Part shown: in pieces, positions 35,441 to 47,882 of the stretch | Layout: each line of letters opens with the position of its first letter | Position numbering within the stretch: the stretch's first letter is position 1 | Source of the DNA: Lycorma delicatula | Lineage: Eukaryota > Arthropoda > Insecta > Hemiptera > Fulgoridae | NCBI RefSeq assembly: GCF_047948215.1 | Contig: NC_134458.1 | Span: 138,058,536-138,122,535, forward strand | Length of the DNA: 64,000 nt | Direction of reading: 5' to 3' | The notes under the pieces: generated by a model | Told to the model about the DNA's origin: nothing | Databases searched by the model: none | The model's input: only the letters and a program-made list of their open reading frames with translations | Program-made: the position numbers and the translations under genes

Positions 35441-36223
35441 TTTTATTCAAAATTCTTTAATCGCGAAAAAACCAATTTCGATTTTCTTCAAAGGCATTTA
35501 AAAAAAACTTTATTAAAGCAAATTTGTTGCCTACAATGTACATATAAAAAATAATCCAAAATAAAAATGTTTATTAAAAACATGTTTCTTTTTCTTAATT
35601 TAGCCTGTATGGAAGGGGATCTTAGATTTAAAGAAAACTTTACTTAAGCCAATTGTTTAAGCCTAACCTTAAAAGGTTTTTCTTAAAATTTATTTACCAA
35701 GTTTAAAAAAATATATATTCAGTTTTTTCTTGGCTATAATGACTCTTAATTTTTATTAATTTATTTAAAAATATTTTTCTTCGTTACTTAAAGTGCTATT
35801 AAAATTAAAGTAGCTTGGGCACCTATATTATATTCATGACCCAAAATGAGAAGCAATTTTTTTCATTATTTTCAGAAAGGTTATACTTCATTTTTCCATT
35901 ATTTTTAAGCAGCTCTCTTTAAATTATTTTTTTTTAAGTTTTAAAATAAAGTCAGACGATTAATATTTGAACTGCATCGAAAAAGCTGGGGCTTGTGAAT
36001 TGAAGGAAAATTAACTACATTAAAGAGAAAGTTTTAATTTTTTTTATCTTTGCCAGCTTTTTTCCTTTTGCCCATTACTTTATTATCCAATTGTGATCTC
36101 TCCGAATGGTTTATAGTTCAATTAGAATATTTCTACATGCCCTAGAATTCTATGAATGGGAGACTTTAGAAATACTGTATTTATTTTTATTTTTAGAAAA
36201 ACAAATTTTTTTCACTATATATT
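35441..36223. other. AT-rich sequence, possible repeat continuation
   Basis: 35441-35710 may continue family D but has no second copy in the window to confirm it. Nothing coding seen. Confidence 0.45.
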
Positions 36224-36652
36224 TCAGCTGTCAAAGAAAAATCCTAGATTAGTAATATAGCAGTAATTCCTACAAGGGTAAAAACCCTTGTAGGATATTA
36301 GTACTTTGATATCCTCAGGAATTATAAGCAGGATATGTTTGAGGAGACCTTGAACATTCTCTACGTATGTGTGTGTAATGTAACTTGCGCTATTTTGTAC
36401 TCCTGGCGGTTCTTCTGTAGGTGCATCGTCCTTTCTCTCTTCCACCCCCTCTCCTTATCATTTATCATTTCTTTCTCCTCTTTTGATTCTACACATCACA
36501 CAAGTCAGATCCATGTTTTGTCCAGGCTTTTTAGGAGTCCAGGACTTCTACAACCAGTTGATCTGGTAGACCGATCTAGAAAATCTACATTGTATCCGTT
36601 TACAACACAAGCTAAGGACTATTATATAAAAATGGCCTTTCTAATCCTCTAA
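36224..36652. other. Less AT-rich block with an unassigned open frame and a hairpin
   Basis: Composition rises here. The minus strand is open for 73 codons (36445-36224) starting MEERKDDAPTEEPPG, and the plus strand for 105 codons (36335-36652). I recognise neither product. A perfect hairpin, cctacaaggg-taaaaa-cccttgtagg (36269-36294), sits inside the minus ORF, which argues against selection on the protein. It could be a repeat edge, a decayed exon or part of a non-coding RNA. Confidence 0.35.
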
Positions 36653-37780
36653 TATAAAAATATAATACACATCATCTTAATTAATTAATACGAAATGAAA
36701 ATTTTCTAATAAAAATCCTAATAAAGAAGCAATCTAACTGCATATCATGTTGTTATTACTCAACGGTTGGACAATGTTCAAAAGTAAGACTTCCTTATGT
36801 AATGCGACATACCAGGACAATCAAATATCTGCGATTAAATCGGATATTAATGTCATACCTTAACAATTTGTAAAAGGCAATCGTGCTATTTTTAAAAATG
36901 TATATTTATTCAAAAACAGAATATATTTTCCTTACATTATTGAAGTTGTTACACATTTACTTGCCGAATAAGTTTCAATTCATACCCTAAAATCAAAATA
37001 TTCTATTATTTCACATTTAGTTCACCCTTTCTTTTCTTTTTTAAATCATAGTTTTTACTACTAAAGTATCTTATTGATCAAGTAATGTATAAAAAAATAT
37101 AGATAGTTATTACAGTTAATTTGAAAAATTAAAAAAAAGCTAAATTGAGTTTTAACGTGTATGAGCAACAATATTATGTTAAAAATTATATATCATTTAT
37201 CTGATGTCATTCTTAAACAGTTATAACGAACGATTTTTAGAAACTGATGCAACATACTTTTATTTACGATAATAATAAAATTCTAAAAAATTTTTTCTTG
37301 TTATTCCTCAAAAAAGTTTCTCCTTATATTCTTATTAACAATGAATAACTCATTTAAAAATGTAATTTTTCTGAGTAATCGAACTGTGTCGATGTTACAA
37401 TAAATATATTGCAATTGCATAATTCATGGCAATATTTAATTTTCGTAGAAAGGTGATTTATAATTATAAGGTAAGTTATTAATTATAATAAATGTAAACT
37501 ATTATTAATTTTTAATATATTTTAATTAATAATAAGAATCAGTAGCTAATTATTTATTAATCGATCTATTTTATCTATAATAAATTTATATAGGACCTAT
37601 ATATATTTAAGTGAGTCATTTTTTTTATTTCCCTGCATCATGTCTTTAGAGCTATGCTGCAAGAATGAAAGTATGCTAAACAAAAAAAAAAATATATATA
37701 TATAGTGTATGGGTATGTTTTTTTGCATTTCTCCACGTTTCAATACCCAGGAATCATCAAAAAAAGAAAAGGGAAAAGGG
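36653..37780. other. AT-rich sequence, nothing recognised
   Basis: No protein similarity and no second copy of any part was noticed. Confidence 0.5.
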
Positions 37781-38600
37781 TTATATTAGTACGTTCGTAC
37801 ATATGTACGTGTGTTGGCGTGTTTAGCTTAATAACTTTTGAGTGGATAAACCAATTTTGATGAAATTTTGTACGGAGACACGAGTATATGGGGCAATTTG
37901 TTGGTAAAATCTTGGGGTCAATATCTCCAGGAGCATAGATAGTTTTTTGAGGGTTAATTTTTTTCTATAATTTTGCAAATTTGGTGAAAAAATTTATCTT
38001 GCCATTTAAAAAAAAAAATTTCCCCGAAATTTCCCTTTTCTACAAAAATTGAAAAAAGCATTTTTTAAAATTTATTTGCATATTTTTTAACCAAATTGTT
38101 TTTATGTCTTCCTAGGCATTATAGTAGTGCAAGTCAGTAAGAAAAAATAGTTCGGGGCAATAATGGAAATGAGGAAGCCGATCAAAGTTTAAAAATATCG
38201 ATTTTTTTTAATTTTTCAAAACTTATTTTGGTTTATTTAAACTTCTAATATTATTAAGGTTTAAGTAATAAATTTACCATAAAATTTAATCATAATTCTT
38301 CTTCCACATCCAAAAAAGAAATTTTTGGTAACCTTTTATTGGTTGTATATTTTTCAGAGAAACTTTTTTAGTTTTCCATTAACATAGAAACGTAGAGAAA
38401 TGAACAACCTTTCTTAAATAATGATTTTGAAGATCGGAAAGCAGAAAAATACAGTTTTTTTTTAATATTTAAAACTTTTTTAGGTTTATTTAAACATATA
38501 ATGATAACTTTACGTTAAAACTTTATCATAAATTACTCCTATCCTAAATAAGAAATCTTAGTTAATTTTTTCATGTATAATTATTTTTCTTATATATAAA
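37781..38600. repeat. Probable dispersed repeat with a diverged direct repeat of about 255 bp
   Basis: A block at about 38198-38365 and one at about 38453-38600 share order and wording: T-run, aaaactt, ggtttatttaaac, taaaattt or aaaacttt followed by atcataa, aaaaagaaat or ataagaaatc, and ttttcag or tttttct. They are diverged. The part before (37800-38000) is of higher complexity and looks like the body of a non-coding element. No coding similarity. Confidence 0.5.
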
Positions 38601-40130
38601 AATAAATAACCAATGGCAGGAAAGTATTACAACTTTGTTTTCAGTTTTTTTTTCAATCCATTGAAAAACTTTTTATATTAATTCTTAAAAAAATAAAGAA
38701 AAAATAATTTTAATGAGGTTTATTTACAATTAAATCTCATTAAAACTATTAAGATTAAAAAAAAGCTATTTAAATAATTTAAAATTTTTTGTTAATTTGT
38801 AGTTAGTAAAGAGACTTGGGAGAAAAAATCTCAGAAAAGAAAAGCTATTATAGGAAAACTTTTTGGAAAAATCCAATAATTGGAATATTTTCCACAAAAC
38901 AAAATTAAAATCCATGGCTCGGAAGAAAAAAGAAAGAAATGACACAGTGAAACGTTGATGAAAAACTGGAAAAAGAGAAAACAGAATAAGACGAAATAAA
39001 AATTGTAACTGGCCAAATTGAAATATACTCGTGTATATATATATATATAATTTTACATCAGATTTGGTGTTGAGATCTATAAACAAAAAAAAGATATTAT
39101 TTGTATCTTGTAAAACAAAATGTAGTCTAATATGTAGTATGTATGCTACCTTATTTTATGCTGATGGATAACACACAAACACACACACACACATATATAT
39201 ATATATGTATATGATAGTGGAATGTTTTTAAATTAATACATTACATTATAATTTATAGGTTTAAATTTCAAATGTTTTATATACATAATATATAAGTATA
39301 AATAAATTTAAATTCCGTCATATAATTCTAGTATTATTTATGTTTTGTTGTGTTGTGGTTTTTTTTTAATTTAAATATTCATAATACATGTATAATGAAG
39401 TTTTTTATATATTTTTATTGTTCTTTATCATTTTCACATTAAGTATAATACTACACTCTGTTTAATGAAAAACAAGAAACACCTGAGTTTGGTTGTTATA
39501 ATTTATTAAAAACTAAAGGAAAAAAATACTAAAAACTGTTTGGTTTTAAATTATTTGTTGAAATGAATTTAAACAGCATGAAATTGTAGTCCATTATTTA
39601 TGGAGGATGAAAGACTAACTTGGAACTAACATACTTAAAAAATTATTGATACTAAATTCTAATCTTAAACTTGTTATTTTAATATTAATATCCAAAAATT
39701 CCTTTTTCCATGAAACAAAAATTAACATTTATATAAGTAAATAGCTGTTAAAACTAATCTGGGGTTACATAAAACAACTGTTCTATTTATATCAGTAGAG
39801 AAATTTAATCTCTACAAAATTCATATTTTAGCTTAACCTGTTCATGAATTTGTTTAGAAAACATTTTTTTCAAATTTTTATTAAAATTGGCAATTGGCCT
39901 GCGTCACAAAAGGTACGTAAAAATCATACTTTCCGCTTTTTTTTAAACAACTCTTTTCTTGTCTAATAAAGTCATTTATAAAATAATCTAAAACAGAATA
40001 TTTAGTATATATTACATGTTTATATAGATAAAATTTTTTTTTTTAATAAAAGCAATCTTTAATCTGTGACAAATTTGGCAGAAAACAGGAATTATAAATT
40101 TAAAAACAAGTGAAAAATTAAAAAAATATT
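38601..40130. other. AT-rich sequence, nothing recognised
   Basis: A short (CA)n/(AT)n compound tract lies at about 39173-39213. The 106-codon minus ORF at 38766-39086 is Phe/Leu-rich and crosses an (AT)n tract, so I do not accept it as a gene. Confidence 0.5.
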
Positions 40131-40365
40131 AAAAACCCACGAAGCGGTTTTGAAGAACGTATGTATGTTTTTTTCAGCGCCCCTTGACGGCTTATAACCG
40201 TAAAACTCATTTAAGAACCTGCTCTGAAGTGATACCTATGTAATGCAAAAAACCGCATCGAAATTGGTCCAGTAGTTTTTGAGGAAAATGACAACAGACA
40301 CACACATAACCTCTTACCCCAAACGCATATATCGTCTCCGTTCCGTCGTGGGTAAAAAGTATTGT
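40131..40365. repeat. Probable dispersed repeat fragment
   Basis: A compositionally distinct block (cgaagcggttttgaagaac ... cgcatcgaaattggtccagt ... cgtctccgttccgtcgtggg) in AT-rich surroundings. It looks like a non-coding transposable-element remnant. No second copy in the window. Confidence 0.4.
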
Positions 40366-40503
40366 TGAAGAATATATTTTAAAAATAACTAGTTTTCAAT
40401 GTTATCTTTGTTATCAATTTTGACAAATTTTTATAATAAATGAAAGCACAATTATATAACAAGTTGGGTTCGTTATAAATCTATCAATAAAATGATAATA
40501 AAA

Positions 40504-40507
<4 letters not shown>

Positions 40508-40550
<43 letters not shown>
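40508..40550. repeat. (AT)n microsatellite
   Basis: Uninterrupted AT dinucleotides for about 43 bp. Confidence 0.95.
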
Positions 40551-40552
<2 letters not shown>

Positions 40553-40654
40553 TCATGTTAAGTACCTACTCAGAGATCTCTGTTTCACTGGAACGTAATT
40601 GAGATATGTGATTATCATAATTATTTTTGTATGGTTTTAATTTAACATGCACAA

Positions 40655-41961
40655 TACATTCGAAAAGTAATTGTACGCCTATATAGACACGACTCTATGT
40701 TGAGGGATAATATTCCATGTTCTACGAGTAATGTTTTCTGTAAAGTTTGGTAATTCTGGGTTGTGTGCAGTTTACTTCAGCAAGCCATCCAGGCTTGTGG
40801 CCTTGAGACGATAAGGTGTAGCTGGTTCTTTGTTGTTCATTTGTGTTTGTCGTCTTTTAACGATTAAGACCCTGTTTTTCCGTATACACCAGATTAATGT
40901 TAACTTTAGAACGACGAATATCTCTGTTGAACGTCTTCCGGGAGTGTATTGAGTACAGGTATACAGTGAAAGAGCAGTTTTCTGATAGATTTCCAGGTAC
41001 ATCGGTTCCTAATCGATATAGTGTAAGGGCGTTAATCGAGAAATTTAGGGAGACTGGATCGGTAAAGGACTATGAGAAAAGTGGTAGACAATCAGTACTC
41101 GATAAAAAAAAACTGCAAGCCGTATCAGCTGCTACATTAGTAGCAGCTGAATCCATGCCAATATCTGCCCAACAGAAAAACATCGGTGTTCCAACTGCAC
41201 TCAAGGCAATTCGTAAGAAGCTTAGTTTTATCCCGTATAAAATGAAAGCGCTCCAAAGTTATTAGCCACAGTTTGTGAAAAGCAAATTCAATACTGTGAA
41301 TGGTTTCAACAGTTTCTGGCGGACAGTCTGTGAATATTTTGAACTATGAGGCATGGTTCCATTTATCAGGGTATGTGCACCCACAGAACTGACGTTTATG
41401 GTTTGCCAACAACCCACATGAAATTCTTTCACATGACCAGAAGGGGTGTGATTTGATATTCAGGAGAAGAGTAGTCTACCCAGTATTCTTTGCAGAAACA
41501 ATAAATTCAGCTAGTTATTGTGAATTCATTCAGCTATTCAAGGGAGAACAAACGTAGGACAAAATTAATAATATCTGAATTCAAAAAGACGGCAGACCTC
41601 GCATACAGTCAGGCAGTCCATGAAATTGAGTATGTACGTATTGTAAGAATCTATGGAAAATTCTAATGGCTTGTGGCCATCTCGTTTTACGAACTTAAGC
41701 CCACCGGATTTTTACTTCTGAGGTTATGGAAAAAGTTATGGTTATCGAAGAAACCCCTACAGCCTTCAGAAATTTGAAGTTGCTTTTCTTGATTTCACGA
41801 ACAATATTCCACATTAACAACTTGTGAGATTATTCAAGAACAAGAAGAAAAGCATGCAGATAAGTATGTTCATATGATTTTTAATAACTTCTATTAGTCG
41901 ATGTTACGTAGTTTTGCACTATTGTATGACACATGAATATTTACTTTTCGAACACAGGGTA
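40655..41961 (+). mobile_element. Mariner-type transposon, family M4
   Basis: Left end ttcgaaaagtaa (40659-40670) and right end ttacttttcgaa (41941-41952) are perfect 12-bp inverted repeats, with weaker similarity outside them. The interior carries a plus-strand transposase. Length is about 1.3 kb, complete for this type, with no nested insertion. Confidence 0.88.
40897..41890 (+). pseudogene. M4 mariner-type transposase (N-terminus open, rest broken)
   Basis: The N-terminal 122 codons are open (40897-41265): MLTLERRISLLNVFRECIEY, then YSVRALIEKFRETGSVKDYE, KSGRQSVLDKK in place of the usual SGRPP linker, and QQKNIGVPTALKAIRKKL (second helix-turn-helix). After a stop come AWFHLSGYV (first catalytic region, about 41345-41375), NPHEILSHDQKG, FFAETINSASYCEFI (about 41490-41530), then a decayed QDG motif region, and LSPPDFYF in place of SPDLSPCDFYLWG (about 41697-41720). 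The C-terminus ends near 41890. This is the longest intact transposase reading frame in the window. Confidence 0.9.
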
Positions 41962-42229
41962 GTATGTATAATTGTATAAGTTCTGTTGAAGCAAAGATCT
42001 CTGCAAAAACGCTAAAGTGAATTAAAGAGAAAGGATAAGATAAGCAGTAAAGAATATGAAAATATTATAAATATATTTTGTTCTGCTAGGATGAAATTTG
42101 CTAAACTATTTATTAATTTATAAATAAAGGATCATCATCATAAAAAATGGTGTGGATTAAGACATAGATAAGAACAAAAATACTTAAGTTATATTGTTTT
42201 ACTTGTCAAGTAAACTATCTAATAATAAG

Positions 42230-43439
42230 TTTTATTTCATAATCAGTAAATTTCCATCTTCGCGTCCCCTTCATTGTCAGAAAAAGTGTAACTGATATTC
42301 AATCTCTGGTTATACACAAATACAACGTATCTTCTGTTATGGTTGTAATTGGTTCCTTAATTTTTTTTCTTTAAGTTATTCAGGTCAAGCAATTTTTGCA
42401 AGCAATGTTTTTAATGTATTCTCATAAGAAAAAGCAACACAAGGTGTTAGGTACGGAATTTTGGAAGCAAGGTTTGTAGGGCTTTCTCAGCCTATACATT
42501 TCTCAGCAAATTTTTTGTTCAAAACCTGGCTAAAGAATGCATTAAAGTGTAAAGGTGCATCAACATGTTTGAAGTAAATTCGATGTATATGTTTGAGTCC
42601 ATCCGGTTGAAAAAAGTAGTAGTGTTTTAAAATATTAAGATAAAAATTTCAATGAATTATAATATTAAAAATAATAATAATATTCAACAAAGAAAAAATC
42701 CCAATTAGATGATTTTTCATGTTTTTTAGTTTAGGTGTATCGCATGCTTTCTCGGAAATTATACGTTGGTTTTCAGATCCTACAGTGGTGAATTGTAACT
42801 ATTAAGACACCTGTTAAGGTGAAAAGTAGCTTAATCCATAAACATTACATAATTTCAAAATTATTTGTTTTCACTAATTTTGTCAAAAGTTTCAGCAGCA
42901 AACTGAAACCTTTTACTGTATCGGATAGTTTTATTTCTTGCAGTAGCTGAATTTTGTATACATATAGATACAAATTTTACTTAAAACTTTATGAATGGAT
43001 ATTTTTGGAATTGTAACACTTTGTAGGATTCAACGAATGAGTAATTAATTAGGAATTTTCTTTATATACTGTCTAATTCGTTTAATACTTTCTTAAAATA
43101 TTGGTAGCCTTCCAAGACATTTCTGTTTGAGTTCTTTCTTTGAACTGATTGAATCAGCGTTACCGTACATCGTTTTCATATGTATGTAGAAATGCATGTT
43201 GAACTAAAATTATTGACTTCAATTCGCAAGCCATAAAACACACTTTGCTTTTTCCTTGAACAGAAAACATAAATAAAAAAAATCATTTCAGCAACAATAC
43301 AGAAACTGATGTAGTGGTTAAAATGACTGTACATAGACATTTCTAGTGGTGACTTGAATTGTTACCAACACTATTTCTCAAAAAGTCCCTTATGCCTTGA
43401 TCTAAACTGCTGCAATCTTGGAATTCTTTTATGACGACA

Positions 43440-43445
<6 letters not shown>
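42230..43445 (-). mobile_element. Mariner-type transposon, family M5 (ends unresolved)
   Basis: The extent is inferred from the transposase it carries. The right edge near 43440 reads cgacactgtata, which resembles an end of the TACAGTGT type, but I could not find its partner near 42130-42250. It lies only about 270 bp from M4 in the opposite orientation. Confidence 0.7.
42250..43260 (-). pseudogene. M5 mariner-type transposase (broken)
   Basis: Minus-strand fragments: KTIRYSKRFQFAAETFDKIS (about 42930-42880), YVMFMD, stop, ATFHLN with the first catalytic Asp (about 42850-42815; consensus FSDEATFHLSG), FFQPDGLKH with the second Asp (about 42612-42585; consensus FQQDGAPPH), LHFNAFFSQVLNKKFAEKCIG (about 42555-42495), and PYLTP followed in another frame by CCFFL-like residues (about 42450-42430; consensus SPDLTPLDFFLWG). 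Motif order is right for a mariner-type enzyme, with stops in every segment. N-terminal parts (43260-42950) are too decayed to place exactly. Confidence 0.82.

Positions 43446-43472
<27 letters not shown>
43441..43472. repeat. (AT)n microsatellite
   Basis: Uninterrupted TA dinucleotides abutting the right edge of M5. Confidence 0.95.
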
Positions 43473-43474
<2 letters not shown>

Positions 43475-45879
43475 TAAAGGATCATAATATTATTACAGGG
43501 TCATTAATATATGTTCTAATAATAATAATAATTTGAATATATATGTATAAATTATTATTAGGAAAATATTATAACAGCACCCAGGTATATTCTTTCGTTA
43601 GCCAGTCAGTAATTTATCAGTAAATTTTATTTATTGTATTAAAAGATATTTAATATTATAGTCAACGGAAATCTACATGTCGTATGTATTATATTAAACT
43701 GACACACATACCTACATATTACTATGTTAACATTGAGTTTAATTTTATATTTCTATATGAATGGCGCCGCTAATTATGTATATTAAAATAGATTTTTATG
43801 CGTGGGTATATTGATATAATAATATAATATTATAATTCATCAAACAAAATGAAGTCTGTTATGCAATCAAAATATACTGTAATCATGGTAGTTTTATTAT
43901 TATTATTATTAGATCTTTCTGTCTCTTAATAAATACATTAAGTATTCTTGCAAGAAATTTATCACAATATCAGGAAACATATTTTTTTAATAATATTTTA
44001 AAAGTACTTGTATTATTCAGTAATGAATGTTAATTTCAACAACTATCACTAATTTTCCACACCTTTTTATTTGTATTACATACTTCAACTATAAAACTAT
44101 TATCATTTCTGTAAAACTAGCAGGAAGTGGGCGTAAAATAAAAAAGGGGAAAAGAAAAAAAATATATAAGAACATTTTTATGTTCTATTTACAGTCATTT
44201 TATTTATCTGTTACATAGCTACCTTTAAAAAACCTTGAATTATACTGAAATACTCAGTCACACTATTTTATAATAATAATATTTTGTCATTTTTTTTTTT
44301 TTTTTTACTGCTATTATTATTATTATTTATTAACATTTAAGACTATCACAACTGTCGTTTTATAATTTGTTACCTACATTTTACCTCTTACATTAGTTAA
44401 TGGATTATCTCATTACAAAAAGTGATAAATTAATTGACTACTATACACATTATCTGAATCGCTGTCTTTCTTATATCTGTAAACCATTTAAATCGTCTAA
44501 ATCACGGATGGGATAGTCAGAACTGTTTTTCTGCGAATAATGTTTAATATTTTGATCATTCAAGATCATTTATAGTATTGAATGTCACCTGCATTTTGGT
44601 GAACTTGAAGTGCTAATATGCAGCACTATATTTCGGCTGAATGAAGGTAACCTTGGGAAATCACGTTACTTGTTATTTTTCCCTTTTCTTTGTTTGTGGA
44701 TTGGAAAAATGGTTGTTATTTTTAATAACTATGGAATTATTGAGTATAAGGAGGCCTAACATTTTTTTATGAAATTTAACAAATTTCATACAAATATAAT
44801 AATAAAGATAGAACTGGATAATAAAAATTCTTTAATAAAATATTACTTTTACTATATTTTAGCTTGATTTAACTTAATATTGAAACTGTAAAATATCACT
44901 TTTGTAAATATTAATCTAATATAAATTGGGAAAATAACTTCACAACTTTTCTGATCTCCTTGGATGAATGGCAGACCCGGAAAACTAGGACTGGAGAGTT
45001 CCGGTTTTCAATCCCGTAGCATTTTCATATTATGATTTGATGTACAAGCTTATATCAACGCACGTTCAAACTTATATGGTAAATTAACCATAAAAAATTC
45101 AAGTAAACTATAAATAGTAAAATTTAAGAAAAATATATAAGCACTCCTTGCATATTAATTTAATTTTTAAATATTTTTGTTTGACATGTTCCTTTAGTAC
45201 AAATAATTACCGTAACTCTATCTACATTAAACAAAATAAAGAATAACTATAATACATTATTTTATAGTAAAAATCAGCAAATTAATTTTAGGTATTTAGT
45301 TTCAAAAAATAATGATTTAAACCGCATTTTAAATGGTTTGTTCTTCCTCAATTTTGAGTAACATAAACATAAAAAAATAGAATGTAATTAGCTAAAGAAA
45401 AAATATGTATTTATATGTAATTTACAAACAAAAAAAAAATACATTTTTACTTTTCGTAGTTAGCATCAAATTAAATGTTGTTGATAGTTTTTAACTGTGA
45501 GGTTTTAGTTTGGTAGTAATTCACAAGTCGAAATTTAAACAAATAATTAAAAAAGTATTATTTTTACGTGATTTTTTATGTCCATTTCATTTTAATTAAA
45601 AAAGTAACTTTATGAAACATTATTTTTTTAAAATTTTATTTAAAAAAATTATCTACAAAAAAAGTTTGCTTATATCAGTTATACTGGTGAAAATAAAAAA
45701 GCTTATATAAGCGCAGGTTCAGAAACGCTTCGTTAACAAGTGCCAGTTGGCCTTTAAAGATGTCTAATAAATTGTTTTATTTGAATTTGAATTTTTTTTT
45801 TTTTAAATTTGATAGTTTATTTTTCTAAAATATTTAATTCTTATGTTTATTTATATTGAAAATTATGTTTTGTTTAATA
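43473..45879. other. AT-rich sequence; one weak tRNA-like stretch
   Basis: No gene recognised. At 44955-45020 the wording ccttggatgaatggcagacc ... gagagttccggttttcaatcc loosely resembles the head of a tRNA-derived SINE with A- and B-box-like positions, but it is too decayed to call. Confidence 0.45.
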
Positions 45880-46310
45880 CCTAATTAAAATCTCCCACAT
45901 TTTGATATATTTTGTTTTCAATACTCTTCGAAATTCTTACGTTTTTATTTAGCTTCTGTGGACTTTATTCAAACCATTTTACTCAGAATCACATTATCTA
46001 CAAGTTTTGTTTAAAACGTTTATGTGTTTATTACCCATTTAACAAAGTTATTTTACGCCAGACATAAAATACTGTATTTTTCGATCCCAATCTTTTGTTT
46101 TTTACTCCAGATTTCCCCCAAAAATACTAAAAGTACAATGTAGGATCTAGTTTTTTCAATTTTTCAGGTCAGATTCATATAAAACTACTAAACTTAACCC
46201 TTAATTTGGATCCTAAGAATTACAGTTTGGCTTAATTTTACCGAAGGCGCAGAAATCAAAACGAAATATTTTACCAGCCGACAGTCGCTAACGAAGCTTT
46301 TGCGAAGCTA
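45880..46310 (-). repeat. Dispersed repeat family B, copy 3 (uninterrupted)
   Basis: The minus strand is collinear with copy 1 across the point where copy 1 carries the Tc1 element: here the sequence reads acttttagTAtttttggg without interruption (plus strand about 46122-46139). The head at 46208-46290 (plus: ggcgcagaaatcaaaacga, accagccgacagtcgc) matches the inverted head at 11585-11630. Confidence 0.82.
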
Positions 46311-47606
46311 TGTTTATATAAACTTTCTTCTTTATTTTCACCTGTAGAACATGTTCTAAAAATTTTTTCCATTATTCCTGAACCAGTCTGTACATAAGAA
46401 AAATGAATTAAAAATATAAGAGAGAAATTTGCTTTTTAATAAAATAAGAAAAGAAATAATAAGAAATGAATTGATGTAACCACTAATTTATTCATAAATT
46501 CGTAGATCAGAAAAATTCATAATTGGCCAGTATATGTCATGAGATAATAAGGATTGACCAAAACATTAGTAGAAGAATCAGTGAAAAAAGAAAAAACTTC
46601 AAAAAGAGGCCAGAAAAGAATAAAAATGGTAATGATTTAAAAGGAAATGGTAAATAACAGGATCTTAAAAGTTTATCTGGGAATAGAGGAGAATGAAAAA
46701 GGAGCTGTTTAAAAGCAGATAACCGTGAAATATAATTTATTTACCTCTACAATTTTTTAATTTTGTTACCTATAAATATCAATGAGCCCTTAAAGGTTTG
46801 TCACATAGTTTCAAGAATTTAAATATATAAAAAGTAAAGAAAATTAATTTGAAATGAGAGTTTCTAAAAAAAGTAGGAAAATATATTAAAAAAATTCTTT
46901 AGAACAGTTGCATTATTTTATGAACAACTCTTTAAAAGTTACATAACAATAGAAATAATACTAGATTTTCTCACAGTAATTAAACATTTGTTTATTGTAG
47001 TTATATATTTTTGGAAAAACAATATTTTTTTTTAATTCATTTTTTTTAAGGATCTATATACAAGAATTTACATGCTTTGATCTAACCTGACGAAGATGCA
47101 GACACTTAAACATGTATTTGTTTATATATTCTATTTTATGTAACAGAACAAAATATGTGAAGTACAATAACCAGTTTTTAAAGAGTGGATAAAAAAATAA
47201 ATAAAATAGCAAGAAAGTATTTCCAGTAATTTTTATAATGAGGCAAATAAAAGCGTTTCCGGAAATACCACGTCATTCAAACAGTTTTGTAGATTTTTCT
47301 TTACCTTTATCTCTTTATTATAATAATGCAAGGATACATTTTTGTATTATAAACCTAAGTAATAACATTAAGGTTTTAAACTGAAAATTTATAACTTTTC
47401 TTATCAATTCAAATGACTTATTATATTAATTACTAATTCTATTTAGTGCATTTAAATAAATAAAATAAAACGACTATTCAAATTTAATAAAATATGAATT
47501 TAATAATAATTTAATAGAATACATATGAAATACGAAATACAATCAATATTTCGTTGGTTATTTTAAGAGAAACTAATTTATAAAATAAAAATAAGAAATG
47601 TGCTGA
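46311..47606. other. AT-rich sequence, nothing recognised
   Basis: No coding similarity seen. Confidence 0.5.
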
Positions 47607-47850
47607 ATGCCCTGTATATATAAATATTTGAGCCAAATTTGAAGAAAATCTGTTCGGTCAATCCTGAGATGTAAGACCAAAAGCAGTGTAATCCATATAT
47701 ATATTCGTATGTATGTACATCCATATATGTTTTTTTGTCTAGATGAACTTGTTGGGCCCTAAACCGTAAAGATATGCAAAAAACCCGATATCCTATTTTT
47801 TACACGCTCACCATATTTTTCTTTTTAACATAGATATTCTAGCATTATAA
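47607..47850 (-). repeat. Dispersed repeat family D, copy 2
   Basis: Reverse-complement partner of 35210-35430. The plus strand reads ccaaatttgaagaaaatctg, then gttcggtcaatcctgag. It ends beside the hairpin at 47851. Confidence 0.85.
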
Positions 47851-47882
47851 CCTTTTACAAAACTACAAAGTTTTGTAAAAGG
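47851..47882. repeat. Perfect hairpin, 14-bp arms, 4-bp loop
   Basis: ccttttacaaaact (47851-47864) pairs with agttttgtaaaagg (47869-47882). It lies just outside the edge of family D copy 2. Copy 1 also has a hairpin at the corresponding edge, but of different sequence. Confidence 0.92.

Noticed and set aside
38766..39086. 106-codon minus ORF
   Set aside because: Low-complexity Phe/Leu-rich product crossing an (AT)n tract; no recognisable domain.
44955..45020. tRNA-like or SINE-like stretch
   Set aside because: Box positions only loosely match and no body or tail follows; left as a weak remark.
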